From: Streptococcus sp. LQJ-218
GTDB taxonomy: Bacteria; Bacillota; Bacilli; Lactobacillales; Streptococcaceae
Direction of reading: 5' to 3'
NCBI RefSeq assembly: GCF_003428885.1
Contig: NZ_QQRU01000006.1
Coordinates: forward strand, 82,649-146,648
Length of the DNA stretch: 64,000 nucleotides
The notes beneath the pieces were generated by a model. It searched no databases. It was not told the origin of the DNA and saw only the letters and a list, made by a program, of their open reading frames with translations. Within the stretch, counting starts at the first letter, position 1, and every line of letters begins with the position of its first letter. Made by a program: the position numbers and the translations under genes. Positions 28,241 through 37,137 of this stretch are shown one piece after another.

Positions 28241-30283
28241 TTATTTTCCTTTCAATACTGCCATACTTCCAGCCTCTTCTTTTTTATCCTGTCTTACTAA
28301 AATCAAGAGGGCATTAAGAGCAAACAAAGCTACAACTAGAGCGCTAATCAAGCTATCTCCCGTTAAAACACTAGATAGGATTAGCCCAAGCAATAGAACT
28401 CCACCTTGCCCCAGTAAATACTTACCATGAAGCTCATAGATTGTCATACCAGAGAGACGTTTAATCATAATTTCCCGTCTGAACTGCTCAAAATAGATAA
28501 GGCTCATGGAATCAAATAACAAAATAGCCGTAGACAGGGTCAAAATCGTCCCAATAAGGAGAGAGTAAAACTCCGTCCGTTTGTCATTTAGTACCTTGGC
28601 AAAAAATAGCTGGCTTTTTACCAAATAAGAGACCTTATGATACAGACCTTGCTCTTTTAGAGCTGTGATGCTGTCTTGATATTGATCTAATTTCAAGGCA
28701 CTGTTAGCTGTCGTCCCCCATAACATCCCTGCAACAGGTCTTGTTCCAGTCGCTTGCGGTGTTAGAACCACAATTATCGGATCTTTTAGGTATTGACGTG
28801 TTGTCTTGTACCCATCGTTATAGAGGAAGCGTTCCTGTCCTGTTTCTGTGAAAGCTAGCGTTACCTGTGGAAGGTAGTGTTTCTGACTCGTCGCTTCTAC
28901 ACTTTCAGATGAAAAGTTTTGCAGGTGATCTGTAAATAATCCTTGATAGTAGGCAGCCTGCTCTCGCAAGCTCTCAGGCAAAATCAGCCCAAACTCTCCC
29001 TCAGACAAGTTTTGCATCTTGTCCATAAACTCTGAAGAAACAGTAATCTTTTCTTCTATCAGATAACGCGGTGAGACATAGATAACATTCCCTGACGGTG
29101 TGTAATCATTTAGACGATTGCCATCTAGGTCCACTTCTTCTCCATCTAAGAAATTGTCAACATTGCTCATAATGTAAAAAGAGGCGGTATTTGCTAATCG
29201 TTCTTCAGTAAATGTCTGCCACTCGCGATTGTCCTTACGCATTCCTTCTTCATCGGCAAATGCACTAGACCAGCCAAAGGAGAGGCGGTAACGGTCTGAG
29301 GACTGGCTCCATTTATCGCTTGCCTTCTCCATCTCCTGCATTTCACGGTAGTGGGGTAGGAGAGCAGTCGCACTCGAGCCGACCACCAATACAGCTAGAA
29401 GTTGCCCCACCATCATCAATGTCATCATACGTTTGAGAGGGAGTTTCCCTTTTAATAGATCCATCAGACTATTTTCTTGTAAACCAAGTAGATAGACGAC
29501 ACTTAGTAAAGTAGAAATCCCTACCAAAGCCAATCCATAAAGCAGAAGACCAATGATAACAAGCTGCACCGTTGCCATAAACAAGGCGCCTTGATACCAG
29601 AGAAGCCCAAATCCCAAAAGACTAGATACCAGCACCGAGAAGATAAGCTGTCTTACATCTTCTAACACCGGTCTGAGAGTAACCCCAAACAAGCTCTCAC
29701 CAGCAATTAAGCGAATCCCTGCCTGACGAAGGGATTTGATCCGATAAATCAGGGTCAGACTCATAAAGGTCAGCAGAAAAATAGCTAAACTCAGTAGCAC
29801 CATTGGGGTAGCCACCAATAGTAAGACTATCGAAAATGGATCTTCTCCATTCGAAACAAAGCCTTGATAGCCAAGTTCTTTCAAGGTGGTCTGTAAGCTC
29901 ACTCCATCCAAACTTCCTGACACAATCAAGTAAGAACCTAATAAATCACTCGTTTCTGCACTCTCCTTGGAGGACATGGTCAGACCTTCAGGAAGCTCTC
30001 CCTGACCATAAGTAGCATAGGTAAAGCGTGTTTCTCCTGCTTCATTTGGCTCAACGATCCGACGTGCGATGAGACTATTTTGCTCTACTGCCAAGTGACT
30101 CAAAGCCTCTGTCAGCTCTTCGCGACTAGCTACTGGTTGATTTATCACCCTTCCTGTCACATCAACAGAGGAATAGTTTCCAAATAAAATCTCTTCTCGA
30201 TGGTCAACGGAAGTTATTGCCATATAAAGCGATACCAATACCATTGAAATCAAAATAAATAAACGTTTCATCATTTCCTCCAA
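28241..30283 (-). CDS. Bacteriocin-associated integral membrane protein (DUF1430-type permease)
   Basis: This is a 680-residue membrane protein. An N-terminal signal-anchor (about 5-22) is followed by an outside domain (about 23-155), a cluster of four helices (about 155-300), a second large outside domain (about 310-575) and three C-terminal helices (about 580-665). The layout matches the family often called 'putative bacteriocin-associated integral membrane protein', FtsX-like at its C-terminus. It is the first gene of a three-gene operon with its own promoter (TTGCTA-17-TATAAT). The regulator gene lies directly upstream in the same direction. Confidence 0.8.
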   Translation of the reverse strand: MEEMMKRLFILISMVLVSLYMAITSVDHREEILFGNYSSVDVTGRVINQPVASREELTEALSHLAVEQNSLIARRIVEPNEAGETRFTYATYGQGELPEGLTMSSKESAETSDLLGSYLIVSGSLDGVSLQTTLKELGYQGFVSNGEDPFSIVLLLVATPMVLLSLAIFLLTFMSLTLIYRIKSLRQAGIRLIAGESLFGVTLRPVLEDVRQLIFSVLVSSLLGFGLLWYQGALFMATVQLVIIGLLLYGLALVGISTLLSVVYLLGLQENSLMDLLKGKLPLKRMMTLMMVGQLLAVLVVGSSATALLPHYREMQEMEKASDKWSQSSDRYRLSFGWSSAFADEEGMRKDNREWQTFTEERLANTASFYIMSNVDNFLDGEEVDLDGNRLNDYTPSGNVIYVSPRYLIEEKITVSSEFMDKMQNLSEGEFGLILPESLREQAAYYQGLFTDHLQNFSSESVEATSQKHYLPQVTLAFTETGQERFLYNDGYKTTRQYLKDPIIVVLTPQATGTRPVAGMLWGTTANSALKLDQYQDSITALKEQGLYHKVSYLVKSQLFFAKVLNDKRTEFYSLLIGTILTLSTAILLFDSMSLIYFEQFRREIMIKRLSGMTIYELHGKYLLGQGGVLLLGLILSSVLTGDSLISALVVALFALNALLILVRQDKKEEAGSMAVLKGK

Positions 30284-30377
30284 AAAGTTACTTGGTCACT
30301 TACAGAGAAAATGACCACAGTCACTGCGATGTTAAGAAGCTTATTAAGTTCTTTCTACTAGCAACATCTTCAAATAT

Positions 30378-30422
30378 ATTATATCCGTTTTTTCAAGAAC
30401 TAGCAAGGACATCAACGTCCTT
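30378..30422 (-). promoter_or_regulatory. Promoter of the bacteriocin-type ABC operon with an overlapping inverted repeat
   Basis: On the minus strand TTGCTA (30401-30406) and TATAAT (30378-30383) have a 17-bp spacer. An inverted repeat AAGGAC-6-GTCCTT (30405-30422) overlaps the upstream edge of the -35 box. It is a candidate operator for the Rgg/PlcR-like regulator encoded next door. The rest of the 256-bp gap holds the regulator's terminator and no convincing gene. Confidence 0.5.
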
Positions 30423-30461
30423 AAAATAGAACCATTTCGTGTCATTTTTAGCTTATATATA

Positions 30462-30499
30462 AAAAAACAGCCCTAAAGACGAACTTTAGAACTGTTTTG
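30462..30499 (-). terminator. Terminator after the Rgg/PlcR-like regulator gene
   Basis: The arms AACAGTTCTAAAG / CTTTAGGGCTGTT are followed on the minus strand by TTTTTTT. It separates the regulator from the ABC operon. Confidence 0.82.
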
Positions 30500-30539
30500 A
30501 TACGAGGACAAGGACATTTTTGTCATTGTTTCACCATGT

Positions 30540-31442
30540 TTATAAATATTTTTTAACATCTTCCTGCCACTCTTCTGTTAATTTTTTTACCAAAAAATCC
30601 TTAGCAATTAAATGAGCAAAAGTTTTAGAAGACTGGTAAAATGACTCAGCTAAACTAAAATCTCTTTTTTCTCTTAATGCTTGTTTCCACAAAAACATAA
30701 ACACAAGAGGTTTCTTTTGATAATCTTGAGTTCTATCCATTATTTCCTGTAAGCAGGACAAGTAGTCATTAAAACAATCAGTCAACTCTACCTTTTCAAG
30801 ACAACACATCCCTGCGATAAGGGTATCTCTTATTATAAAAAAATTTTCCAATCGAGTTACTTCCTTTTGCTTTGCGAGAAGTGACATAATTTTTTCAATT
30901 TGATTCACAAAGTTAGCAAGATCTTTTCTAATAAGCATTTGATAGAAAAACAAACGAATCAATAAAATATCGTTTACTGAATAAGCCTCTTTTTCTGTAA
31001 TTTCATGCATATTTTCCTCAAGTATCAATTCAGCATATTCAGGTCTCCTAGTTCTAGAGGTATCCAAACTTGCCTGTAGTACTTCACATGCCAGCTGTTC
31101 TTCTTTAGGAAGCTTATCAAAATATGTTTTATAAATCTCTTCCAAGCATGCTTCCTTCTTATCGTACTCCTCTTCTTTACCATAGATTGGTTCACGTAAA
31201 ACCTGGTATTTCAGCTCTAAGTAACCAGAAGGAAGGGCTGTAAAGTCTGGCATAAGGCTATAAGCTGGAACTCCTAAACGGCGTGCAATGTAGTCTAACT
31301 TCGGTAAACTCGGTTGCGAAGTTCCACTTTCAATTCGCGACAGTTGACGAACTGTCAGTTCTTGCTCATCTCCACAAAAATCTGGACGGCTAATGCCTTT
31401 CCCCACCCGAATCTCTTTGATTTTTTGACCAATTAACATCAA
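30540..31442 (-). CDS. Rgg/PlcR-like (RNPP family) transcriptional regulator
   Basis: This 300-residue regulator has an N-terminal HTH (about 6-62, QKIKEIRVGKGISRPDFC...LSRIESGTSQPS) and an all-helical TPR-like C-terminal domain (about 75-295). The architecture fits peptide-sensing RNPP regulators, with PlcR/TprA-type more likely than classic Rgg. It lies upstream of and in line with the ABC operon, which it probably controls. A ribosome site (GGAGG) lies upstream. No convincing pheromone-peptide gene was found next to it. Confidence 0.82.
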   Translation of the reverse strand: MMLIGQKIKEIRVGKGISRPDFCGDEQELTVRQLSRIESGTSQPSLPKLDYIARRLGVPAYSLMPDFTALPSGYLELKYQVLREPIYGKEEEYDKKEACLEEIYKTYFDKLPKEEQLACEVLQASLDTSRTRRPEYAELILEENMHEITEKEAYSVNDILLIRLFFYQMLIRKDLANFVNQIEKIMSLLAKQKEVTRLENFFIIRDTLIAGMCCLEKVELTDCFNDYLSCLQEIMDRTQDYQKKPLVFMFLWKQALREKRDFSLAESFYQSSKTFAHLIAKDFLVKKLTEEWQEDVKKYL

Positions 31443-31510
31443 ACGCCTCCTCTTCTACCTGCTTCGAAAAATACTGTGAAACTTAAAAAAGTGTAACGGC
31501 TACATCTTTC

Positions 31511-32071
31511 CTACTCATACGATTTCATGGCCTCTTCCACTTCTGCCAAGCTGATCCCAAATAGCTCTAAGCGCTTGAGAAGTTGCTTACCGTTGGAATA
31601 GCCGATGCGAAGGCTTTCTCCTAGATATTCTCTGCGTTTTCGGCTATCCGCTCCTGCCAGAAAACCCAGACGAATCAAGTCACTACGGCTAATATCAAAG
31701 TCACTTTCTGCTTCAAACTGCTCAGTAACTTGTGTCAAAGCTGTTTTCAAATCATCATAGCTAGCATGTTCGATTCCCAGAGAACGCCCCTTGGTTTTGG
31801 ACTTGGGAACAGCTTCATCTCGTTTGAGGAAAGCATGCTGAACTGTTGGAATGGCTGTCATAATCATGCGGCGAATCCGCTCCCCATTAAAGTCAGGATC
31901 TGTAAAGACAATGACTCCATGCAGTTCATGCAGGCGCTGAATCCGCTCTATATCTTGATCATTGATTGCCGATCCTCGTGTCTCATAAGTCTCCACATCA
32001 AAATAACGTTTAAGATTGGCTGTATCATCCCGTCCTTCAACCACGATTACTTGAGAAATTTTTTCTTTCAT
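31511..32071 (-). CDS. rnmV: RnmV, ribonuclease M5
   Basis: This nuclease makes the final cuts that mature 5S rRNA in low-GC Gram-positives. It has 186 residues. The Toprim domain has the catalytic glutamate in VVEGRDD (Glu12) and the DxD motif FTDPDFNG. A C-terminal DUF4093-type domain covers about residues 110-186. Its ATG overlaps the tatD stop by one base, as in other Firmicutes where tatD and rnmV are coupled. Confidence 0.94.
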   Translation of the reverse strand: MKEKISQVIVVEGRDDTANLKRYFDVETYETRGSAINDQDIERIQRLHELHGVIVFTDPDFNGERIRRMIMTAIPTVQHAFLKRDEAVPKSKTKGRSLGIEHASYDDLKTALTQVTEQFEAESDFDISRSDLIRLGFLAGADSRKRREYLGESLRIGYSNGKQLLKRLELFGISLAEVEEAMKSYE

Positions 32072-32844
32072 TACTTGCCGTCCAATCCAAAGATACCTTC
32101 TGCATTTGCAGTCGTTGCTGCCGCTAACTCCTCGGTTGTCATCTCACGCAAATCCGCGATAAAGTTCACTACATAGCGCGTATAGGCTGTTTTATTTTCA
32201 CGACCCCGTTTAGGAACAGGAGCCAAGTAAGGCGCATCCGTTTCTACCAAAATCTTATCTAAAGGAAGTTTTTTAGCTGCTTCTTGGATATCAGTTGCTT
32301 TCTTAAAAGTCACCACTCCTGAGAAGGAAATAGTCATGCCAAGCGCGACAAACTTTTCTGCCCATTCAAGAGTTACCGAAAAAGAATGCATGATACCACC
32401 TCGTGGACCAACTCCTTCACTCTTAATAATCTCATAAGTATCTTCCAGTGCATCACGAGTGTGAACCACAAAAGGCAAATCCAGTTCCTTAGACAGCTGA
32501 ATCTGACGGCGAAAAACCTGCTCCTGCACTTCTTTTGGCGCCGTCATCCAATGGTAGTCTAAACCAATCTCACCTAAAGCCACAACCTTGGGATGTTTTA
32601 ATTTATCCAACAAGTAAGCCTCGACTTCCTCGGTGTAAGTCCCTGCTTCTGTCGGATGCCAACCGATGGTCGCATAGAGTTGCTCATACTCATCTACCAA
32701 CTCCAAAGCACGCTCAATGGTCGGTTCATCAAAACCAACAATATTCATCTGTGTCACACCCATCTCAGCAGCTAAGGCAATTTCTTCTGCCTCACGACCT
32801 GCAAATTCTTCTACATTTAAGTGTGTATGTGTATCAAAAATCAT
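32071..32844 (-). CDS. tatD: TatD family metal-dependent deoxyribonuclease
   Basis: This TIM-barrel hydrolase family has 3'-5' DNA exonuclease activity in other bacteria. It has 257 residues. Metal ligands are in FDTHTHLN, ALGEIGLDYH, VVHTRDA, MHSFS and VETDAPYL. An extended -10 TGGTATAAT lies about 22 bp upstream. It forms a two-gene unit with rnmV. Confidence 0.93.
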   Translation of the reverse strand: MIFDTHTHLNVEEFAGREAEEIALAAEMGVTQMNIVGFDEPTIERALELVDEYEQLYATIGWHPTEAGTYTEEVEAYLLDKLKHPKVVALGEIGLDYHWMTAPKEVQEQVFRRQIQLSKELDLPFVVHTRDALEDTYEIIKSEGVGPRGGIMHSFSVTLEWAEKFVALGMTISFSGVVTFKKATDIQEAAKKLPLDKILVETDAPYLAPVPKRGRENKTAYTRYVVNFIADLREMTTEELAAATTANAEGIFGLDGK

Positions 32845-32921
32845 TTCTTCTAACCTCGTTTTCTATCTACTATTATACCAAAAAGAGAAAGAGGCGTAGC
32901 ACCATCTTTCTCCCTTTTTCT

Positions 32922-34886
32922 TTATTCTACATGTTTTGCCAAATCTTCCTGAGCTTTTTTATTTGACTCAGCTTTTTCTTTTTGCCATTTTTCATAAAGT
33001 TCTTGATACTGTTTAGCAGTCACTGGCTCTTTTTGCAATTCAACATATTTGTAGTTGTCCGCATTTCCCTTATGACCAACAAATGAGAATGGTCCTGTAA
33101 ACGGTACAGTCTTACGGAAGATTGGATTAGCTCCACCACTTTGAACTGGTAGGAAGAGAGCACTATCTGTCAACCAAGCTTGAGCGTCAGCATATTTTTC
33201 ATAGCGGGCCTGAGTATCTGTGATTTCCGCATCAGCCTGATCCAAGAGTTTCTTGTAGTCAGAAAGACCAATCTTGTCCTTAACTTCCTTGTCTTTTCCT
33301 TCAGACAAGCCCATGTTTTTCAACTGAGAACCAGTCTCTGGGTCTAGAATAGCTAGGTAAGTCTTCGGATCTGAGTAGTCTCCACCCCATCCTGATATGT
33401 CAATATCGTAGTCTTTTTGTTCTGCTGTATCTGCAAAGAATGTAGCTTGGTCCTTCTCATCTGGAGATAGTTGGATAACATCGATGACTACATTCTCCTT
33501 ACCAAGGGTTTCTTCCACTGTTTGTTTGAAAGATCCAGCCTGTTGCACATCTAACTTAGCAGTCTGGTCAACTGGCATATCCAAATGAATTGGGAAAGTT
33601 ACTCCCTGTGCTTGCAAACTTTCTTTGGCCTTAGTAAACTTCTCTTTGGCCTTTTCAGGATTCAAGAAGGCTTGCTTACCATCGTTTAGGTCGATATTGG
33701 CCCAATCTTTACCGTAGTTGACAATTTTCTCATTGACAATATCACCAAAGTTCTTATCACCAACTTGGACAAAGTTACTTGGTGTAACCGTATTACGTAA
33801 GATACGGTCTGCTCCATCTTCACCATTTGTCTGCGCTGCATAAGCATGACGGTCAAAGGCAAAGTTGATAGCTTGACGGAAATCCTTATTTTGCATAGCT
33901 GCGCGTGAATCTGTCTTTTCCTTATCAGACTGTTTCATAGTCTGCTTGTAGCTTTGACGATTAACGTTGAAAAGATAGTAGAAGGTAACTGAGTTTTGTG
34001 GTGTGTAGGTAATCTTGTCCTCATTTCCCTTCTTGAGTTCAGCGAAGACTGAACTTGTTGGGAAGATACGGCCATCAGTATAGTTACCATCCAGGAAACC
34101 TCTAGCAATGCTGTCTTGGTCAGAACCGTCAAAGAAAGAGAGCTTCACTTTCTCAATTTTGACATTATCCTTATCCCAGTAGTTAGGGTTTTTATCAAAC
34201 TCAATCAAAGATTTTGATGTGAATGATTTAAACAAGTAAGGACCATTTGACAAGATACTTGATGGTGTCACACTTCCAAAATCATCTCCCTTAGACTTCA
34301 AGAAGGCTTCATTTACAGGACTAAGAATACTTGCTGTTGTTTTAGAGTTCCAATAAGTCTCAGGTTGGTTGAGAGTGTATTGTAGCGTATAATCATCCAC
34401 TGCCTTAACACCAACAGTTTCAAAATCAGAAGATTTCCCTTCAACATAATCTGCTAGCCCTTTGATAGAGTCTTGTACCAAGTACAAGTTTTCAGCCTTT
34501 TTATCAGCCGCATACTTAAGACCAGTCACAAAGTCATGGGCTGTCACATCCGCATACTCTTCTCCTTCAGAAGTGTACCATTTAGCTCCCTGACGGATTT
34601 TATAAGTGTAGGTCAAACCATCTTTTGACACCGTCCATGATTCAGCTATAGAGGGGATGAGATTGCCGTACTGATCATTTTCCAACAAACCATCAATCAA
34701 GTTGGTTGTGATACTAGATGTAGAATCTCGTGTAGAGGTAATATAATCCAAGGTATCTGGGTTGCTGACAAAGATATAAGAGTAAGTCTTGTCTGCATTA
34801 CTTGATTGGGAAGACCCACATGCTGCTAGAGCTAAACCTGCTGTCAAAGCTACAGCTCCAAAAAGCATAACTTTTGATTTCTTCAT
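32922..34886 (-). CDS. AliB/AliD-like oligopeptide-binding lipoprotein
   Basis: This is a second SBP family-5 lipoprotein, with 654 residues. The signal peptide ends LAAC with the lipidated cysteine at residue 23. The order of family segments matches AmiA (DTLDY, TYTYKIRQGAKW, FRQAINFAFDR, EKYADAQAWLTDSAL, C-terminus AQEDLAKHVE), but the substrate-site regions differ, so it should bind other peptides. It has no permease genes beside it and presumably shares AmiCDEF. Mitis-group AliA, AliB, AliC and AliD paralogues work this way. I cannot decide which one it is. It has its own promoter and is alone between tatD and rpmH. Confidence 0.85.
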   Translation of the reverse strand: MKKSKVMLFGAVALTAGLALAACGSSQSSNADKTYSYIFVSNPDTLDYITSTRDSTSSITTNLIDGLLENDQYGNLIPSIAESWTVSKDGLTYTYKIRQGAKWYTSEGEEYADVTAHDFVTGLKYAADKKAENLYLVQDSIKGLADYVEGKSSDFETVGVKAVDDYTLQYTLNQPETYWNSKTTASILSPVNEAFLKSKGDDFGSVTPSSILSNGPYLFKSFTSKSLIEFDKNPNYWDKDNVKIEKVKLSFFDGSDQDSIARGFLDGNYTDGRIFPTSSVFAELKKGNEDKITYTPQNSVTFYYLFNVNRQSYKQTMKQSDKEKTDSRAAMQNKDFRQAINFAFDRHAYAAQTNGEDGADRILRNTVTPSNFVQVGDKNFGDIVNEKIVNYGKDWANIDLNDGKQAFLNPEKAKEKFTKAKESLQAQGVTFPIHLDMPVDQTAKLDVQQAGSFKQTVEETLGKENVVIDVIQLSPDEKDQATFFADTAEQKDYDIDISGWGGDYSDPKTYLAILDPETGSQLKNMGLSEGKDKEVKDKIGLSDYKKLLDQADAEITDTQARYEKYADAQAWLTDSALFLPVQSGGANPIFRKTVPFTGPFSFVGHKGNADNYKYVELQKEPVTAKQYQELYEKWQKEKAESNKKAQEDLAKHVE

Positions 34887-34918
34887 GATTATTCTCCATT
34901 TTTTACTATATGTGAAAT

Positions 34919-34947
34919 ATTATACACTATTTGAGCAAAAATATAAA
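34919..34947 (-). promoter_or_regulatory. Promoter of the AliB-like gene
   Basis: On the minus strand TTTATA (34942-34947) and TATAAT (34919-34924) have a 17-bp spacer. The -10 ends 32 bp before the ATG. Confidence 0.6.
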
Positions 34948-34972
34948 GTCTTTTGAACATTTTTACAAAAAT

Positions 34973-35006
34973 AAAAATCAGTAGACTCGAGTTCCTACTG
35001 ATTTTT
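34973..35006 (-). terminator. Terminator after rpmH
   Basis: The arms AAAAATCAGTAG / CTACTGATTTTT enclose a small palindrome ACTCGAGT. It lies 18 bp after the rpmH stop. Confidence 0.85.
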
Positions 35007-35023
35007 GATATAGTTTGTTTGGA

Positions 35024-35158
35024 TTATGCAGCCAAAACTTTGCGTCCTTTACGACGACGAGCTGCCAATACGCGACGACCGTTTTTAGTTGACATACGGT
35101 TACGGAATCCGTGTTTGCGCGCACGACGAAGTTTACTTGGTTGATAAGTACGTTTCAC
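35024..35158 (-). CDS. rpmH: Ribosomal protein L34
   Basis: This 44-residue, very basic ribosomal protein reads [18 protein letters not shown] at the start and ends GRKVLAA, the normal L34 length and sequence. The start codon is GTG, with a strong ribosome site (GAGGAGG) upstream. It is encoded away from rnpA and dnaA, as in other streptococci. Confidence 0.97.
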
Positions 35159-35302
35159 GATGAATACCTCCTCATAGATTTTGTATTCGTTTAGCCGGCT
35201 ATAAAGTGATCAGTTACTAAACATACTTTACTATTCTATCTGATTCTTTCGCTTTTGTCAATAGCTCTAGGCAAATGTTTCCAGCTTTTTCGAATGTAAG
35301 CC

Positions 35303-36517
35303 CTATCTGCGATACTGTTTCAAGAAACGAGTCATCTTTTCTTGGATTTGGGCTAATTCATCAACACGAGGAAGGTAAACAATACGGAAGTGGTCTGGTT
35401 CCTGCCAGTTAAAGCCTCGACCATGAACCAAGAGAACCTTTTCCTGTTTCAAGAAATTAAGAACAAATTGCTCATCATCATCGATATGGTACATATTGCG
35501 GTCGATTTTAGGGAAGATATAGAGTCCAGCCTTGGGTTTAACCGCAGACAAACCTGGGATATCTTGAATGGCATTGTAGATGAAGTTTCTTTGCTCGTAA
35601 ATTCGTCCACCAGGAAGGAGCAATTCATCGACCGACTGGTGACCACCCAAGGAAGTTTGTACGACTTGTTGGGCCAAAACGTTAGAGCAAAGGCGCATAT
35701 TGGATAGCATATTGAGCCCTTCAATATAGCCCTTGACATGAGTCTTCGGTCCAGACAAGACCATCCAACCCACACGGAAACCAGCAATACGGTGGGATTT
35801 TGATAGACCATTCATGCTGACACAGAAGACATCTGATGCCAAGCTCGCCACAGGCGTATGTACATGTCCATCCATGACCATGCGGTCGTAAATTTCATCC
35901 GCAAAGATAATCAAATCGTTTTGACGGGCAATCTCAATAATCTCCAGCAAGAGTTCCTTCGGATAAAGGGCTCCAGTTGGATTGTTTGGATTGATAAGGA
36001 CGATTGCCTTGGTATTGGAAGTGATTTTTGACTTGATATCGTCAATATCTGGGTACCATTCTGCAGCTTCATCGCAGATATAGTGAACGGCATTTCCTCC
36101 AGCTAGGCTGACAGCTGCTGTCCAGAGAGGATAGTCTGGCATTGGCACCAAGACCTCATCCCCGTTGTCCAAAAGCCCCTGCATGGACATGACAATCAGT
36201 TCACTGACACCATTTCCAAGGTAAATATCATCAATATCTACATTTGGGAATTTCTTCAATTGGCAATACTGCATGATAGCCTTACGGGCTGAGAAAATCC
36301 CTTTAGAGTCAGAATATCCTTCACTATCACGCGCATTCATAATCAAGTCATGAATGACCTCGTCAGGCGCTGTAAAGCCAAATTCTGCTGGATTTCCTGT
36401 ATTCAGACGTAAAATCTTTTCTCCGTTTGCTCGCATCCGCATGGCTTCTTCCAAAACAGGACCACGGATATCATAAGCAACATGCTCTAATTTACTAGAC
36501 TTGTTATATTCTTTCAT
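35303..36517 (-). CDS. alaA: Alanine-type aminotransferase (class I/II)
   Basis: This PLP-dependent aminotransferase has 404 residues and is strikingly close to E. coli AlaA (glutamate-pyruvate aminotransferase): SSKLEHVAYDIRGPVLEEA at the start, GYSDSKGIFSARKAIMQYC, YLGNGVSELI, INPNNPTGALYPKELLLEI and the lysine site NGLSKSHRIAGFRVGWM. The probable reaction is alanine formation from pyruvate and glutamate. It is the second gene after a small membrane protein, with a terminator between them, so it may have its own transcript. Confidence 0.87.
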   Translation of the reverse strand: MKEYNKSSKLEHVAYDIRGPVLEEAMRMRANGEKILRLNTGNPAEFGFTAPDEVIHDLIMNARDSEGYSDSKGIFSARKAIMQYCQLKKFPNVDIDDIYLGNGVSELIVMSMQGLLDNGDEVLVPMPDYPLWTAAVSLAGGNAVHYICDEAAEWYPDIDDIKSKITSNTKAIVLINPNNPTGALYPKELLLEIIEIARQNDLIIFADEIYDRMVMDGHVHTPVASLASDVFCVSMNGLSKSHRIAGFRVGWMVLSGPKTHVKGYIEGLNMLSNMRLCSNVLAQQVVQTSLGGHQSVDELLLPGGRIYEQRNFIYNAIQDIPGLSAVKPKAGLYIFPKIDRNMYHIDDDEQFVLNFLKQEKVLLVHGRGFNWQEPDHFRIVYLPRVDELAQIQEKMTRFLKQYRR

Positions 36518-36610
36518 CTTGTTTCCTCAATTCATCAGGATAGTAACATTATACCACTAGAAAGAGCATGCGACAAGTTTACTGAAATCTGTTACTAGCT
36601 TCATGCAGAA

Positions 36611-36634
36611 GAAAAACCTCGCTAAAAGCGAGGT
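36611..36634 (-). terminator. Terminator after the small membrane protein gene
   Basis: The 8-bp arms ACCTCGCT / AGCGAGGT have a 3-nt loop and are followed on the minus strand by TTTTTC. Confidence 0.82.
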
Positions 36635-36673
36635 CAAGACAGTGGAAATAGCAGAGATTTTACGCAAGACATA

Positions 36674-36976
36674 TCACATACCAAAAGATAAACCTAGAAA
36701 AAGCAAGCCTAGAAAGGAGTCATAAAGAAGATTAAACATGAGGAAAAGCTCCCATATCATCAAGTAATCCTTGCGACCACTTCTTTTAGCGACTAGGAAT
36801 AACGCCAAATGGTAGAGTAAATGAAAGACTAAAAAGCCAACAAAACCTGGATAAAGAAGCGGAATCAACTTCTCTAATTGCCAGATCATAATCACTTCTA
36901 CCAAGACTGAAACTAGGATGATTCCATAATAAAGGAAATTTGATTTTTTTGTTTCTTGAAAAGAGTTTTTCATCAT
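36674..36976 (-). CDS. Small membrane protein of unknown function
   Basis: I do not recognise a family for this 100-residue protein. It has about three membrane helices (about 16-38, 44-65 and 76-98), with a basic loop KRSGRKDY between the second and third. I chose the ATG at 36976, with GGAGGG just upstream; an ATG 5 codons earlier would put this ribosome site inside the gene. It stands alone, between alaA and divergent uspA. Confidence 0.65.
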   Translation of the reverse strand: MMKNSFQETKKSNFLYYGIILVSVLVEVIMIWQLEKLIPLLYPGFVGFLVFHLLYHLALFLVAKRSGRKDYLMIWELFLMFNLLYDSFLGLLFLGLSFGM

Positions 36977-37091
36977 TTTCCCTCCCTTCACTTCTTCCCT
37001 GCTATCTTTTCTTTTATTTTAACATATATACATAAATATGTTAAACGCTAAGATTCTTTTAGAAAATACTTTTTTTACTTTACTTCTATAG

Positions 37092-37105
37092 TGAAAAGGT
37101 TTACA
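37092..37105 (+). promoter_or_regulatory. cre-like site upstream of uspA
   Basis: TGAAAAGGTTTACA differs from the cre consensus TGWAANCGNTNWCA at one position (C to G). It lies 33 bp before the uspA start and next to a TATAGT -10-like box. Confidence 0.4.
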
Positions 37106-37137
37106 ATTATAGTAAGAAAATTTCAGGAGGTTTCATT

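Noticed and set aside
30344..30445. A 33-codon minus-strand frame upstream of the bacteriocin-type ABC operon, considered as a pheromone peptide
   Set aside because: It spans the predicted promoter, has no ribosome site and lacks a signal-peptide-like profile.
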